The notes: generated from the sequence alone by a model not told the origin. 37,701 bases of DNA from Acidobacteriota bacterium (GCA_030650395.1 JAUSDY010000167.1:1-37701), one strand, 5' to 3'. Counted from the first letter of the stretch, positions 23,097 through 31,617 are shown. A program made the numbers and translations.

Positions 23097-25976
23097 CTAG
23101 AAGTTGAGTTGCATGCCCAACGCGAACAACCGTCCCTGCAGGATCGCCGTCGGGCGGCCCAGGGCGGATCCGAACGTCTCGGTCTGGCTCAGGATGGTGC
23201 TCGAGTTGAGCAGGTTGAAGACGTCGAATTGTCCCTGCAGTTCCCCGCCCTTGACCTTGAATCTCTTCGCCATGCGCACGTCGATCTGGTTCCGGCGCTC
23301 GAGGAACTTGGTCCCTGGCGTAAGCAGCGGCACGGTGACGCTCGTGAGCGTGAGGCTCGGAATCTGCGCCCGCCCGACGTTATAGTCGACGTTGAGCGAC
23401 GGGTCGGCTACCCGGTGCGAGGCCGAGGAATACTCCGCATCCTGCCGGTTCGTGCCCACGGGCACGCCGGGCAAACCCTGCCAGCTTCCGCTCAGGCTGA
23501 AGCCGTAGGGCAAGGTGTAAGTGCCCGCGAGCTTCAGCGAAATGAGGTACGGCATGTTGAGATCGCGCTGGTCGCAGAACCGAAGACTATTCGGATCGTC
23601 CACCTGGCAGTTGACCGTCGTCTGCTTGCCGGCCGACACCCCGCCATATAGGCTGGCCCCGTGCGTCCTCGTGGTGAAGCCCAGGTCGAAGCCGTTGTAC
23701 CAGCGCTTGTTCTCGGTGGAGTTGCTCTCGATGATCTCCACCTGGCCGCGCTTGGCCACGTTGAGGTTGTAGATCGGAAGCATCTCAGCCGGGTTCAACG
23801 GGTTCGGGATGTTGACGAGGGTGTAGTCGTTGTGTGTCGTGAGCACGTTGTCGGCCCAGAACAGGCGGCGGTAGTCGCGCCGGATCCAGTTTGCCGAGAG
23901 CAGCACCCCCCCCATCAGTTCGCGCTGCACGCCGAGCGTTGACTCCCACTGGTAGGGACGCTTGATGTCGGGATCCGGACGCCGGTTGCTCACCCCGCTG
24001 ATGTTGAACGGCGTGTTGACCGGGCCAATCTCGTTGAGCTGAACGTTGTCGTCGCCATTGAGGTCCGACCACGTGCGGCGATCGGTTTGCACGGTGTTCG
24101 GGTTGTAGACCTGCGCGAATCCTACGGTCGAATACGCGCGCATGTACTTGCCCAAATGGACCTTGACTGCCGTCTTCGAGTCACCGAACACGTCGTAGAC
24201 GAGGCCAAACCTCGGCGCGATGTCCTTCCAGCTCGGGAGGTTCTCGATCTTGGCAAAGGACCGCTCGGGGACGAATCGGCCGGCGGGAGACGTTTGCGCG
24301 GGGACGTAGGTGTTGAACAGTTCAATGCGCAGGCCCGGGTTCACCGTGAGGCGGTTAAACCGCACGGAATCCTGCACGTAGATCCCGAGGTCGTACTTGA
24401 TGACCTCCCGGGTGGTCTGCGGCGTGTTGTAGGTCATCACCGAAACGGGCACCTTGTTGTTGTATTCCTGGTAGAGGTCGGCGCCGCTGTCAAACGCCCG
24501 GTTATGAATGTTCGAGCCCTTGCCCAACTGGAAGCCGAGCTTCGCCGCGTGCGCGCCCGTGACGTAGGACATCGAGCCGGAAAAGGTGTGCCGATCGGGC
24601 TCGCGGTGGTAGTAGGGGCCGATCACATTACCCCATCGATCGCTGGTAATCCGGTCCACGCGACCCACGTCGGTGGGCAAGCTGTCCGGCTGCGACTCCT
24701 GGGTGGCGTAGGTCTCATCGTTTTCCGACCAGCCCGCCTCCACCAGCAGGCTGCTCGTGAGCGTGCCGGTGTACTTCACCTGCGCGGTGAAATACCGCTT
24801 GGGGCTCCGGACGCCGCAAGCTTCGGCGGTCGGGAACGTGTTGGCCGCGCACTCGTGGCCGCGGAACTTGATGATGCCGTCCGCGTAGGCGGCGAACTTG
24901 TGCCGTCGCGACGCCTGATACGTCAGGCGCATGATGCCGCTCTTGATGATGTTGTCGTCGACCGTCGGCTTCGTGAAGTCCGGGTCGAACTTCCGTCTCG
25001 TGGGATCGCGGTTGTAAAAGGAGTCGGTGACCGTCTGATCCACGCCCCAGAGGCGAACCGAGCTGTAGAACCACAGCTTGTCCTTCTTCACCGGGCCGCC
25101 GATCCCGAAATTGACGTCGATAATCTTCTCGACCCGATTCGGGGCCTTGAGGCCAAGCTTCGTGAGCTCCGGTGTGAGGTTGTCGCTTTGAAACGAGCTC
25201 GGCGTCTGCGAGTAGAACAGCGATCCCCTGAAGGTGTTGCTGCCGTCCTTGGGAATCATGTTCAGGCGGACGCCCGCCGACGGCACTTCGGCCGTCAAGG
25301 CGCTGGTCTGGAAACTCATCTCCTCGAACATGCCCTGATTGAAGTAGTTCTGGATGGCGCCGTCACCCTCGATGCCGTTCACGCTCATGCCGTCGACCTG
25401 GATGGCGTTGTCGCGCCGGTCGGAGCCGTGGGTGGCCATGTAGGTCTGCTGCATGCCGGCCGTGCCGCCGACGTCGGGCGCGCTCAGCGTCACCCCGTTC
25501 AGCGTGGCGCCGACCGCCCAGATGCTGCGTCCCGTCGGCACCGATTCCAGCAGTTCCTTGGTCATCACCTGCTGGTTCGTCGCGGTCTGCATGTCCACGA
25601 CCGGAGTTGCCCCGGACACCGTCACCGTTTCTTCGATCGTGCCGACCCGCAGTTCGATGTTGATCGTGGCCGTGAAGTTCGAGATGAGCTCGATCTTCTC
25701 GCGCGTCACCGTGCCGAACCCCGGCAATGTAAACGTCATCTGGTACACGCCGGGCCGCAGATCGACGATGCGGTACTGCCCCGCGTCGTCGGTGACGACC
25801 GTCCGCACCTTTTCGATCAGGACCGGACTCCTGGCTTCTACGGTGACACCGGGCAACACCCCCCCGGAGTCGTCTTTCACGACGCCCGTCAAGGCGCTCT
25901 GCGCGTTCGCTTTCTCCGCCAACGATGCCAACAGTAATAGGCCGACAAACACAGCGACCGTAATCCGACGTTGCAT
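23097..25976 (-). CDS. TonB-dependent receptor with N-terminal carboxypeptidase-regulatory-like domain (Oar-like)
   Basis: About 959 residues from ATG 25976 (GGAGG with a 6-base spacer; a GTG at 25979 is directly before it). A signal peptide is followed by a CarboxypepD_reg-like beta-sandwich (ALTGVVKDDSGGVLPGVTVEA..., about 28-110), then a plug domain (TVTVSGATPVVDMQTATNQQVMTKELLESVP) and a long outer-membrane beta-barrel ending in the aromatic residue NF, as required for barrel assembly. This receptor type is abundant in Acidobacteriota and Myxococcota. The cargo is unknown. It opens an operon of exported redox enzymes, so it probably imports their substrate or product. An Fnr-type palindrome lies about 110 bp upstream. 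Confidence 0.88.
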   Translation of the reverse strand: MQRRITVAVFVGLLLLASLAEKANAQSALTGVVKDDSGGVLPGVTVEARSPVLIEKVRTVVTDDAGQYRIVDLRPGVYQMTFTLPGFGTVTREKIELISNFTATINIELRVGTIEETVTVSGATPVVDMQTATNQQVMTKELLESVPTGRSIWAVGATLNGVTLSAPDVGGTAGMQQTYMATHGSDRRDNAIQVDGMSVNGIEGDGAIQNYFNQGMFEEMSFQTSALTAEVPSAGVRLNMIPKDGSNTFRGSLFYSQTPSSFQSDNLTPELTKLGLKAPNRVEKIIDVNFGIGGPVKKDKLWFYSSVRLWGVDQTVTDSFYNRDPTRRKFDPDFTKPTVDDNIIKSGIMRLTYQASRRHKFAAYADGIIKFRGHECAANTFPTAEACGVRSPKRYFTAQVKYTGTLTSSLLVEAGWSENDETYATQESQPDSLPTDVGRVDRITSDRWGNVIGPYYHREPDRHTFSGSMSYVTGAHAAKLGFQLGKGSNIHNRAFDSGADLYQEYNNKVPVSVMTYNTPQTTREVIKYDLGIYVQDSVRFNRLTVNPGLRIELFNTYVPAQTSPAGRFVPERSFAKIENLPSWKDIAPRFGLVYDVFGDSKTAVKVHLGKYMRAYSTVGFAQVYNPNTVQTDRRTWSDLNGDDNVQLNEIGPVNTPFNISGVSNRRPDPDIKRPYQWESTLGVQRELMGGVLLSANWIRRDYRRLFWADNVLTTHNDYTLVNIPNPLNPAEMLPIYNLNVAKRGQVEIIESNSTENKRWYNGFDLGFTTRTHGASLYGGVSAGKQTTVNCQVDDPNSLRFCDQRDLNMPYLISLKLAGTYTLPYGFSLSGSWQGLPGVPVGTNRQDAEYSSASHRVADPSLNVDYNVGRAQIPSLTLTSVTVPLLTPGTKFLERRNQIDVRMAKRFKVKGGELQGQFDVFNLLNSSTILSQTETFGSALGRPTAILQGRLFALGMQLNF

Positions 25977-26083
25977 CACGCGCCTCCACTTCGGTTAACA
26001 AGACAATGTGTGCCCAGAGAGAATTCAGCGGAATTTGTCCATCGTACGTGGTGAGTACCTAGCAGGTCGTAACGCTCCCGCCT

Positions 26084-26097
26084 ATGACGGGCGTCAT
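26084..26097. promoter_or_regulatory. Fnr-type box between the TonB operon and the NHL gene
   Basis: CCTATGACGGGCGTCATAGG (26081-26100) is a perfect palindrome with 8-bp arms around the ATGAC-N4-GTCAT core. Towards the TonB gene a poor -10 candidate, TAGGTA (26056-26061, minus strand), has the 32-bp spacing and would give a leader of about 70 bases. Towards the NHL gene the sequence at that spacing does not resemble a -10. Direction is therefore uncertain, with the TonB operon favoured. A separate TACAAT (26171-26176) lies before the NHL gene. Confidence 0.6.
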
Positions 26098-26197
26098 AGG
26101 CGCGGTGGACTGCCCGCTGCCCGTTCGCCAGAAGCAGCAGATGTCCGTCAGTTATGTTGGCGGCAGGGGCTACAATTCCAGCCGGAGGCACGCGGCG

Positions 26198-27283
26198 ATG
26201 TTCGTACCAGGTCGCATGAGATTCACACGTTTCCTGCCCCTCGTGCCGGCGATTGCACTGGCGGGAGGGACGACCCTCATCCAGGGCCACGGTCAACCCG
26301 TCAGCGACCTGCCTAATCCGTATCGCGTTATCGAGAACTACTTCCAGCTCGCCGAGGGGAGGTGGTGGGCATCGACGAGCGCCGTCGATGTCGACATCGA
26401 CGGCAAGTCCATCTGGGTCGCCGACCGCTGCGCCGCCAACAGCTGCGCCGGATCGCCGCTGAACCCTGTCCTCAAGTTCGAGGACTCCGGCAAGCTGGTG
26501 AGAAGGTTCGGCGAGAAGATGTTCAATCTTCCGCACGGCATCCACGTGGACCGCGACGGGAACGTCTGGGTGACCGACGCCCAAGGACCGGACGGGAAGG
26601 ACCCGAACAGAAACGGCCGGGGGCACGCCGTCTACAAGTTCAGTCCCGAGGGTAAAGTGCTGCTCACGCTTGGAAAGCCGGGCGTGCCCGGCGACGGCAC
26701 CGGCGAGCTCCTCAACGGGCCGTGCGATGTCGTGACTGCCCCGAACGGCGACGTCTTTGTCGCGGATGGACACAGCGGCCAAGAGCGCACCGCCCCGCCC
26801 GACGCGGTGGCGCGCATCGTGAAGTTCACAAAGGCCGGCAAGATCATCAAGTCGTGGGGCAAACTGGGCTCGGGGCCGGGCGAGTTCAGGACGCCGCACG
26901 GCCTGGCCTTCGACTCTCAGGGCCGGCTGTTTGTCGCCGACCGGGGCAACAACCGGATCCAGATCTTCGCTCAGGAGGGGACGTTCCTGCTCGAGTGGAA
27001 GCAGTTCGGCCGATTGAGTGGGATCTTCATCGACAAAAGCGACATCCTCTATGCCGCCGACTCGGAGTCGGGCGACACCGTCAACCCGGGTTGGAAGCGC
27101 GGGATCCGGATTGGGAGCGCCAGAGACGGAAAGGTGACGTACTTCATTCCGGACGCAGACCCCGATCCAAAACCGACCGGGCAGAGTGGGGCAGAAGGTG
27201 TCGCGGCGGATGCCCGCGGCAATGTGTACGGCGCCGGAGTCAACGCCGGCGCGCAGGCATTGAAGAAGTACGTCAGGCAGTAA
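26198..27283 (+). CDS. Secreted NHL-repeat beta-propeller protein
   Basis: 361 residues from ATG 26198, which has GGAGG 9 bases upstream; a second ATG at 26216 lies just inside. A signal peptide (RFLPLVPAIALAGG) is followed by a six-bladed-type propeller of NHL repeats: LPHGIHVDRDGNVWVTDAQG, GPCDVVTAPNGDVFVADGH, TPHGLAFDSQGRLFVADRGN, and AEGVAADARGNVYGA. Such proteins resemble the peptidyl-alpha-hydroxyglycine lyase fold and often bind ligands or partner proteins. No catalytic assignment is possible from sequence alone. Divergent from the TonB operon and perhaps co-regulated from the shared intergenic region. Confidence 0.72.
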   Translation: MFVPGRMRFTRFLPLVPAIALAGGTTLIQGHGQPVSDLPNPYRVIENYFQLAEGRWWASTSAVDVDIDGKSIWVADRCAANSCAGSPLNPVLKFEDSGKLVRRFGEKMFNLPHGIHVDRDGNVWVTDAQGPDGKDPNRNGRGHAVYKFSPEGKVLLTLGKPGVPGDGTGELLNGPCDVVTAPNGDVFVADGHSGQERTAPPDAVARIVKFTKAGKIIKSWGKLGSGPGEFRTPHGLAFDSQGRLFVADRGNNRIQIFAQEGTFLLEWKQFGRLSGIFIDKSDILYAADSESGDTVNPGWKRGIRIGSARDGKVTYFIPDADPDPKPTGQSGAEGVAADARGNVYGAGVNAGAQALKKYVRQ

Positions 27284-27630
27284 GAGGCGCGTTCGCCAAC
27301 GCGACCGAGCGGAAAGGGGTGACGAGCGGCCGTTCATACGGCTGTCCGTCGATCGGCCCGGGTGCCCGCCGCTGCGTTGCACATCTCCCACCTCCGGGTT
27401 GGATTGGTTACAGCTACAAGTGCGACGCGGGCCGGACGCTATGAATGTGAGCGTCAGTGCATAAGGAATGCCAAGGCTATCCAAAGAAACCACGCCCTGG
27501 CCGCGAGGACTAGGCCAGATAAAGGCGCGGAGGTGTTGGCCGTGGCCGAAGGCCGTCGGCTCACCGGGGCACCAGGGCACCGGCTTGCGGGGTTTTCCGC
27601 AGCGACCGCGAATATTCCTCCGTGGCGGGG
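27284..27630. other. Intergenic stretch with no gene seen
   Basis: About 350 bp after the NHL gene. I see no reading with recognisable homology on either strand, no convincing promoter palindrome (a degenerate half-like CATACGGCTGTC occurs near 27345) and no clear terminator. It leads directly into the gene-fragment patchwork at 27631-28162 and may be decayed sequence. Confidence 0.5.
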
Positions 27631-27711
27631 CTAGAACCGCATCCTGACCCCGAGCTGGACCTGTCGCGCAGATGTGATCGAATACCCCGGGCCGTCGTAT
27701 GAATCGCCCAT
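27631..27711 (-). pseudogene. C-terminal tail of a TonB-dependent receptor gene
   Basis: The minus-strand reading GPGYSITSARQVQLGVRMRF followed by TAG (27631-27633) has the typical end of an Oar-like TonB receptor: a final strand of alternating residues of the form RQVQLGVRxRF with a terminal Phe. Nothing upstream continues the barrel, because from about 27703 the opposite strand codes for a cytochrome fragment. Only about 25 residues remain. It is not derived from the intact receptor at 23097-25976, whose tail differs. Identification rests on a short motif. Confidence 0.45.
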
Positions 27712-28053
27712 GGCAACCTGCAGTCGCCGAAGTCGCTCGAAGGGCAGTGCAACCAGTGCCATGGTCCGGGCAAGCCGCAGACGCGGGCGGACCGTGCCGC
27801 CAACGCCCGGTTGATGATGACCGAGGTCGCCGCCGTCCGCGCGACGCTCAAGGAAGCCAGTTCGCTCATCAAACGGGTGAAGGACAAGGCCGAACGCGCC
27901 AAGTTCCAGGAGGCCTGGCAGCAGGCGGAAGTGCCGCTGATCGAAGCAAGCAATGCCGGTCACGAGTTTGTCTTCGACAACCTCAAAGAACGACTCGAGC
28001 GCGCCAGGATCCGCGCCAATGTTCTTATGGACCGCATCGCAAACCGGCAATAG
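27703..28053 (+). pseudogene. C-terminal remnant of a multihaem cytochrome c
   Basis: In frame after a stop at 27700-27702 the plus strand reads HGNLQSPKSLEGQCNQCHGP (haem motif CNQCH encoded at 27748-27762), then a long helical tail (VAAVRATLKEASSLIKRVKDKAERAKF... and FDNLKERLERARIRANVLMDRIANRQ) ending at 28053. There is no start codon or signal peptide before the haem motif. A TTG at 27811 could start an 80-residue protein, but this would leave the haem site outside. I interpret it as the 3' end of a longer multihaem cytochrome gene cut at its 5' side. The parent family is not clear; the haem followed by a helical C-terminal domain is reminiscent of multihaem oxidoreductases. Confidence 0.6.
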
Positions 28054-28162
28054 GAGGGCCGTGCGGGCCGGCCACTTGCGCCACCGTGACCGGCTCGTCG
28101 CCCGCCCTCGCCACCTCGAGGGCCGCGTAGAGCGCGTAACGCGAGAACTTGCTCAGGGTCAT
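28025..28162 (-). pseudogene. Truncated rrf2 gene at the end of the bcr operon
   Basis: ATG 28162 overlaps the bcrD stop (ATGA). The 45-residue reading MTLSKFSRYALYAALEVARA...QVAGPHG matches the first 35 residues of the Rrf2 regulator at 16609-17013 almost exactly. It then leaves the homology at about 28055 and stops at 28025. The recognition helix and wing are lost, so it cannot work as a regulator. Its coupling to bcrD shows that the bcr operon once ended with, or was joined to, an rrf2 gene. The break lies just where the convergent cytochrome fragment ends (28053). Confidence 0.8.
28058..28162 (-). repeat. Direct repeat copy 2 (5' part of rrf2)
   Basis: Matches 16909-17013 in the same orientation at about 90 percent identity, at a distance of 11.15 kb. 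Differences are mostly at third codon positions, so both copies evolved under coding selection before this one broke. Confidence 0.8.
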
Positions 28163-29019
28163 GAACTCGCTAACTCCGCAGCGCCCGCAGGAAGGCGGCG
28201 GCCGAGACCGGCCAAGCGCCGCGCACGGAAGGCGCCCCACAGTGCGGCGCCGATGGCGCCGGCCAGCATCGACTGCGGATGGCTGCGGATGTCGACGGGC
28301 GACTTTTGCGCGATGGCGGCCTCGGCGAGCGCGGCCATCAGCCCCTCGTCGGCCGCGAGGCCACCGGTGATGAGCACGACGTCCTTGAGGCCGGCCGACA
28401 CCACGAGCTTCAGGTAGCGGCCCGCCATCGACTGGTGGATGCCGCGCAGGATGTTCGGAATGGTGATGCCGCGAGACACCATGTTGATGACGTCGGTTTC
28501 GGCCAGCACCGCGCAGATCGACGAGCACGCCTCGGGCGCGTCGCCCGTCCTGGACAGCCGTCCGATCTCCTCGAGCGTGACACCGAGGTAGCGCGCGATG
28601 TTCTCGAGGAACTGACCAGACCCCGATGCGCACTGGCTGGTCATCCGGTAGCCGAGCACCCTGGCGTGCTCGTCCATGCGAACGGCCCTGGCGTGCAGCG
28701 CGCCGATATCGACCACGCCCCGGGCGGCCGGCTCCAGGAACAAGCCGCCGCGCGCGTGGGTGGTCATGCCGTAGAAGTGGCCAGTGCGGAAGGGCACCGA
28801 CTCGCCCTCGCCCGTGGTGGCGACGTAGCCCACGTCGGCGCGCGTCACACCGGCGCTGTCGAGCGCGGCCTGGTAGGCGGTTTCGACGACGGCGAGCGAA
28901 TCGCGCCGGCGCACGCGCTCCGTAACGCCCGCGAGGAACTGCTCGCCTGCCTGGTCGCCGGTGTCCACAACGGCCACCTTGATGGCAGCCGATCCCACGT
29001 CGATGCCGGTGGTGATCAT
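28159..29019 (-). CDS. bcrD: Benzoyl-CoA reductase subunit D (ATPase activator subunit)
   Basis: One of the two ASKHA-fold subunits of class I, ATP-dependent benzoyl-CoA reductase, which drives electrons to the ring at low potential by ATP hydrolysis. It has 286 residues, close to known BcrD/BadG. Phosphate-binding motif GIDVGSAAIKVAVV (5-18) and ADP-side motif ITGGLAADEG. Cluster-ligand cysteines expected by homology with HgdC are Cys130 (SQCASGSGQF) and Cys169 (SSICAVLAETDV). It follows bcrA by 13 bp with GGGAG before its ATG. Its stop overlaps the start of the rrf2 remnant. No ferredoxin gene follows, unlike in Thauera-type clusters. Confidence 0.92.
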   Translation of the reverse strand: MITTGIDVGSAAIKVAVVDTGDQAGEQFLAGVTERVRRRDSLAVVETAYQAALDSAGVTRADVGYVATTGEGESVPFRTGHFYGMTTHARGGLFLEPAARGVVDIGALHARAVRMDEHARVLGYRMTSQCASGSGQFLENIARYLGVTLEEIGRLSRTGDAPEACSSICAVLAETDVINMVSRGITIPNILRGIHQSMAGRYLKLVVSAGLKDVVLITGGLAADEGLMAALAEAAIAQKSPVDIRSHPQSMLAGAIGAALWGAFRARRLAGLGRRLPAGAAELASS

Positions 29020-29032
29020 CGTCGCTCCCGAC

Positions 29033-30325
29033 TCACGCGGCCGCCGCGTTGCGCAGCGCGAAAAGCGCCGCGCCCAGCGCGCCGGTGTAGATCGAATCCT
29101 CTGAGATGTTGACCGTCCGCGCGCCGTAGTTCTCCTCGACCAGGGTCCGCAGGGCCGCCACGGCCGCCTGGTTCCGTGCCACGCCGCCCGTGAACGTGAA
29201 TTCGTCCTTCACGCCCCCCGACCGCGCCAGCAGGGACATCGCTCGCAGCACGATCGCGCGATGCAGCCCGGCGAGGATGTCCTCACGTCTTTCTCCGAGC
29301 GACAGCCGTTCGCGCAACTCCGCGCCGGCAAACACGGTGCACGTCGAGTTGATTCGTACCGGCGCCGACGACTGGCTCGCAATCGGCCCCAGCTCGTGAA
29401 GGCCGAGGCTCATTTCGTCGGCGATATAGCCCAGGTAGCGGCCGCAGCCGGCGGCGCACCGGTCGTTCATCTGGAACGAGGTGACGATGCCCTGCTCGTC
29501 CACCTGGATGGCCTTGGTGTCCTGTCCGCCGATGTCGAGCACCGTGCGCGTGCGCGGGAACATCGAGTGAGCGCCGAGCCCGTGGCAGAGGATCTCGGAT
29601 CGGATGCGGCCTTCGGGGAACGGCAGGCGCTGGCGCCCGTAGCCGGTGCCGACGCTGCCGATCTGTTCGAGCGTGCGCGCCGATACGCGCGCCACCGCCG
29701 TCGTGAGCGCGGGATCCGCGCCGGGCAGCGCCTCGAGCGCGACCGCGGCATGCTCGTCAAAGCGGCCCGCCGCCTCGGCGGAGTTCTCCACGTCCAGGAT
29801 GGCCTTGTCGAAGAGCCCGGCCAGCAGGTCGAAGCTGACGCCGGTCGCGCGCGCCTCCTCCTCGGCGAGGGCGAGGTAGCGGCTGCCGGCCAGGTCGCGG
29901 AAGAAGTCACTCTTCCGCCGCGCGCCCTCGGCATAGAGCGCGTCGACCTCCGCGGTCATGCGGCCGGCGATGCGATCGACGATGCCGGTGGCCGCGGGCG
30001 GCCTGGTGAGCAGCCGCGAGAGGAAGCGGCGCAGCTCGGTGTCGAGCACCCGCAACTGCGATCGGTACTGCTCGGCCCGGAACTTTCGTTCGAGCGCGCC
30101 GATGAGAGTCGGCGCCTGCGCCGGGTCCCGCGCGATCGATTGGAACTCGCCGGCAATCAGTGAGAAGCGCGCGTTGATCAGCGCCTCGCTGAGGGCCACG
30201 CTGCAGGCGACGTCGTAGTTGCTGCGCGAATTGGTGATGCCGCGACCGAGCACCGCGCCGTCTTCGCCCAGCACCACGGCCTTGGTGGTGGTCGATCCGA
30301 GATCGATGCCCACCGTGTAGTTCAT
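29033..30325 (-). CDS. bcrA: Benzoyl-CoA reductase subunit A (ATPase activator subunit)
   Basis: 430-residue ASKHA ATPase that pairs with BcrD across a shared [4Fe-4S] cluster. GIDLGSTTTKAVVL (6-19) binds phosphate. FTFTGGVARNQ (about 376-386) is the nucleotide-side motif. Cys290 (NDRCAAGCGRYL) and Cys329 (NSTCTVFAGAEL) are the likely cluster ligands. It has the extra central segment (about 60-240) that distinguishes BcrA/BadF from the shorter D subunit, and its length fits BcrA (about 435). Its ATG overlaps the bcrB stop by 4 bases. Confidence 0.93.
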   Translation of the reverse strand: MNYTVGIDLGSTTTKAVVLGEDGAVLGRGITNSRSNYDVACSVALSEALINARFSLIAGEFQSIARDPAQAPTLIGALERKFRAEQYRSQLRVLDTELRRFLSRLLTRPPAATGIVDRIAGRMTAEVDALYAEGARRKSDFFRDLAGSRYLALAEEEARATGVSFDLLAGLFDKAILDVENSAEAAGRFDEHAAVALEALPGADPALTTAVARVSARTLEQIGSVGTGYGRQRLPFPEGRIRSEILCHGLGAHSMFPRTRTVLDIGGQDTKAIQVDEQGIVTSFQMNDRCAAGCGRYLGYIADEMSLGLHELGPIASQSSAPVRINSTCTVFAGAELRERLSLGERREDILAGLHRAIVLRAMSLLARSGGVKDEFTFTGGVARNQAAVAALRTLVEENYGARTVNISEDSIYTGALGAALFALRNAAAA

Positions 30326-31617
30326 GACGACGCCCCGGCCCGCTTCTGGTCGAGCATCTGGAAGTACGACTCGAGGCGGTTCTTGATGTTGGCCGCGGAG
30401 AAGTAGCGCGGGTCGACGAGGTCGCTCTCGATGAAGCCGCCAGGCCGTCCCGATCGCGCCTCGACCTCGCGCAGGATGTGGAGCTGCCCGGCGCTGAACG
30501 AGTTGCAGCTCTTCACCGAGTTGATGAGGAAGCCGTCGGCGCGATACTCCGACAGGTAGCGCGTGAGCAGGTCGATCCGTGTCGGCAGGCTGAGGTTCGT
30601 ATAGCAGCCCAGGCAGTACTCCGCCAGCGTCTCGAGCGGGTGATCGGGATCGTGGCGGAATCCGAGGTCGTAGACACCGCCAACCTTCGAATAGGTGGAC
30701 GCCACCGCCACTGCGCCTTCGTCCGCGAACATCTTCCAGAACTGCCGGAAGCTGGTCCAGTTCGGCGGGCCTTCCACGACGATGCGGAAACGCTCGCGCT
30801 CCACCTCCCCGTCGGGCGTCACCGGACCCTTGCCCTGCCTGATGCGCCCGGCGATCTCCTCTCGAAGCTCACGGTAATAGTCGACGGCGTCCGCGGTGCC
30901 GCGAAACGCGCTGAAGATCGGTCCGACGTAGTAGACCGCGCCGAAATAGGCGTCGATGGGCGAGGGCACGTTCTTCGCCGACTGCAGCACCCACACGAGA
31001 TCGTCCTCGGCCTGCGCCGATCGGGCCAGGTGCGCCCTGAGCCGATCCTCGTCGTACTGGCGGCCGGTCACCTCCTCGAGCTTGGGGATGACGACGTTCT
31101 TGAGTTGATCGACGACGTAGGTGCGCATGCTGTCGGTGATGCGGCCGTCGGCCTGGTACGGCACGTGGAGCATCGCCACCGGGCAGTGGTACTCCTCGCG
31201 GAGCAGCTCGAACCACTTCATGAACGTGAAGCAGCCGGTGTAGGAGAGCAGCAGCAGATCGGGGCTCGGCAGGCGCTGGCCGGTCGGACCGATGTTGCCC
31301 GACTTCATCATCCCGATGTCGCTCTTCACGTAGGTGCAGACATCCTCGGAGTGCCCCAGTTTTTCCGCCGCCGCGATGTACTCGGCCGTCTTGCCCCGCA
31401 TGGCCGATTGCAGCGCGTTGATCTCGGGCAGCACGGGCAGCACGTCGAAGCTGAGCAGGAGTTCGGTGAGGTTGCCGGGCACGAACGTGTAGGCGCAGCG
31501 GGTGCCGGTATCGGGCGCCGCGGCCAGGCGATCGAAATGGCGCGCGATCATCTCCTTCTGCCGGACCTGGCTGCTGTCCTTGTGGGCGGTCGTCGCGACG
31601 ATGGGGGCGGCGCTCAT
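30322..31617 (-). CDS. bcrB: Benzoyl-CoA reductase subunit B
   Basis: 431 residues from ATG 31617 (GGAG upstream, 4-base overlap with bcrC). Member of the 2-hydroxyglutaryl-CoA dehydratase D-component family and, with BcrC, carries the substrate site and two [4Fe-4S] clusters. Conserved cysteine segments are LLSYTGCFTFMKWFELL, AEYCLGCYTNLSLPTRIDLL and NSVKSCNSFSAGQLHILREVE. The same frame stays open upstream to 32706, but that part is the shadow of bcrC and has no homology. Length agrees with known BcrB/BadE (about 430-440). Confidence 0.93.
   Translation of the reverse strand: MSAAPIVATTAHKDSSQVRQKEMIARHFDRLAAAPDTGTRCAYTFVPGNLTELLLSFDVLPVLPEINALQSAMRGKTAEYIAAAEKLGHSEDVCTYVKSDIGMMKSGNIGPTGQRLPSPDLLLLSYTGCFTFMKWFELLREEYHCPVAMLHVPYQADGRITDSMRTYVVDQLKNVVIPKLEEVTGRQYDEDRLRAHLARSAQAEDDLVWVLQSAKNVPSPIDAYFGAVYYVGPIFSAFRGTADAVDYYRELREEIAGRIRQGKGPVTPDGEVERERFRIVVEGPPNWTSFRQFWKMFADEGAVAVASTYSKVGGVYDLGFRHDPDHPLETLAEYCLGCYTNLSLPTRIDLLTRYLSEYRADGFLINSVKSCNSFSAGQLHILREVEARSGRPGGFIESDLVDPRYFSAANIKNRLESYFQMLDQKRAGASS

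Noticed and set aside
24087-25937. A 616-codon open frame opposite the TonB receptor gene
   Set aside because: Antisense shadow with no recognisable domain; the receptor frame ends in a correct beta-barrel terminus.
27811-28053. An 80-codon helical protein starting at TTG 27811 as an independent gene
   Set aside because: The frame is open further upstream and includes a haem motif, and there is no ribosome site at the TTG. The reading fits better as the tail of a broken cytochrome.
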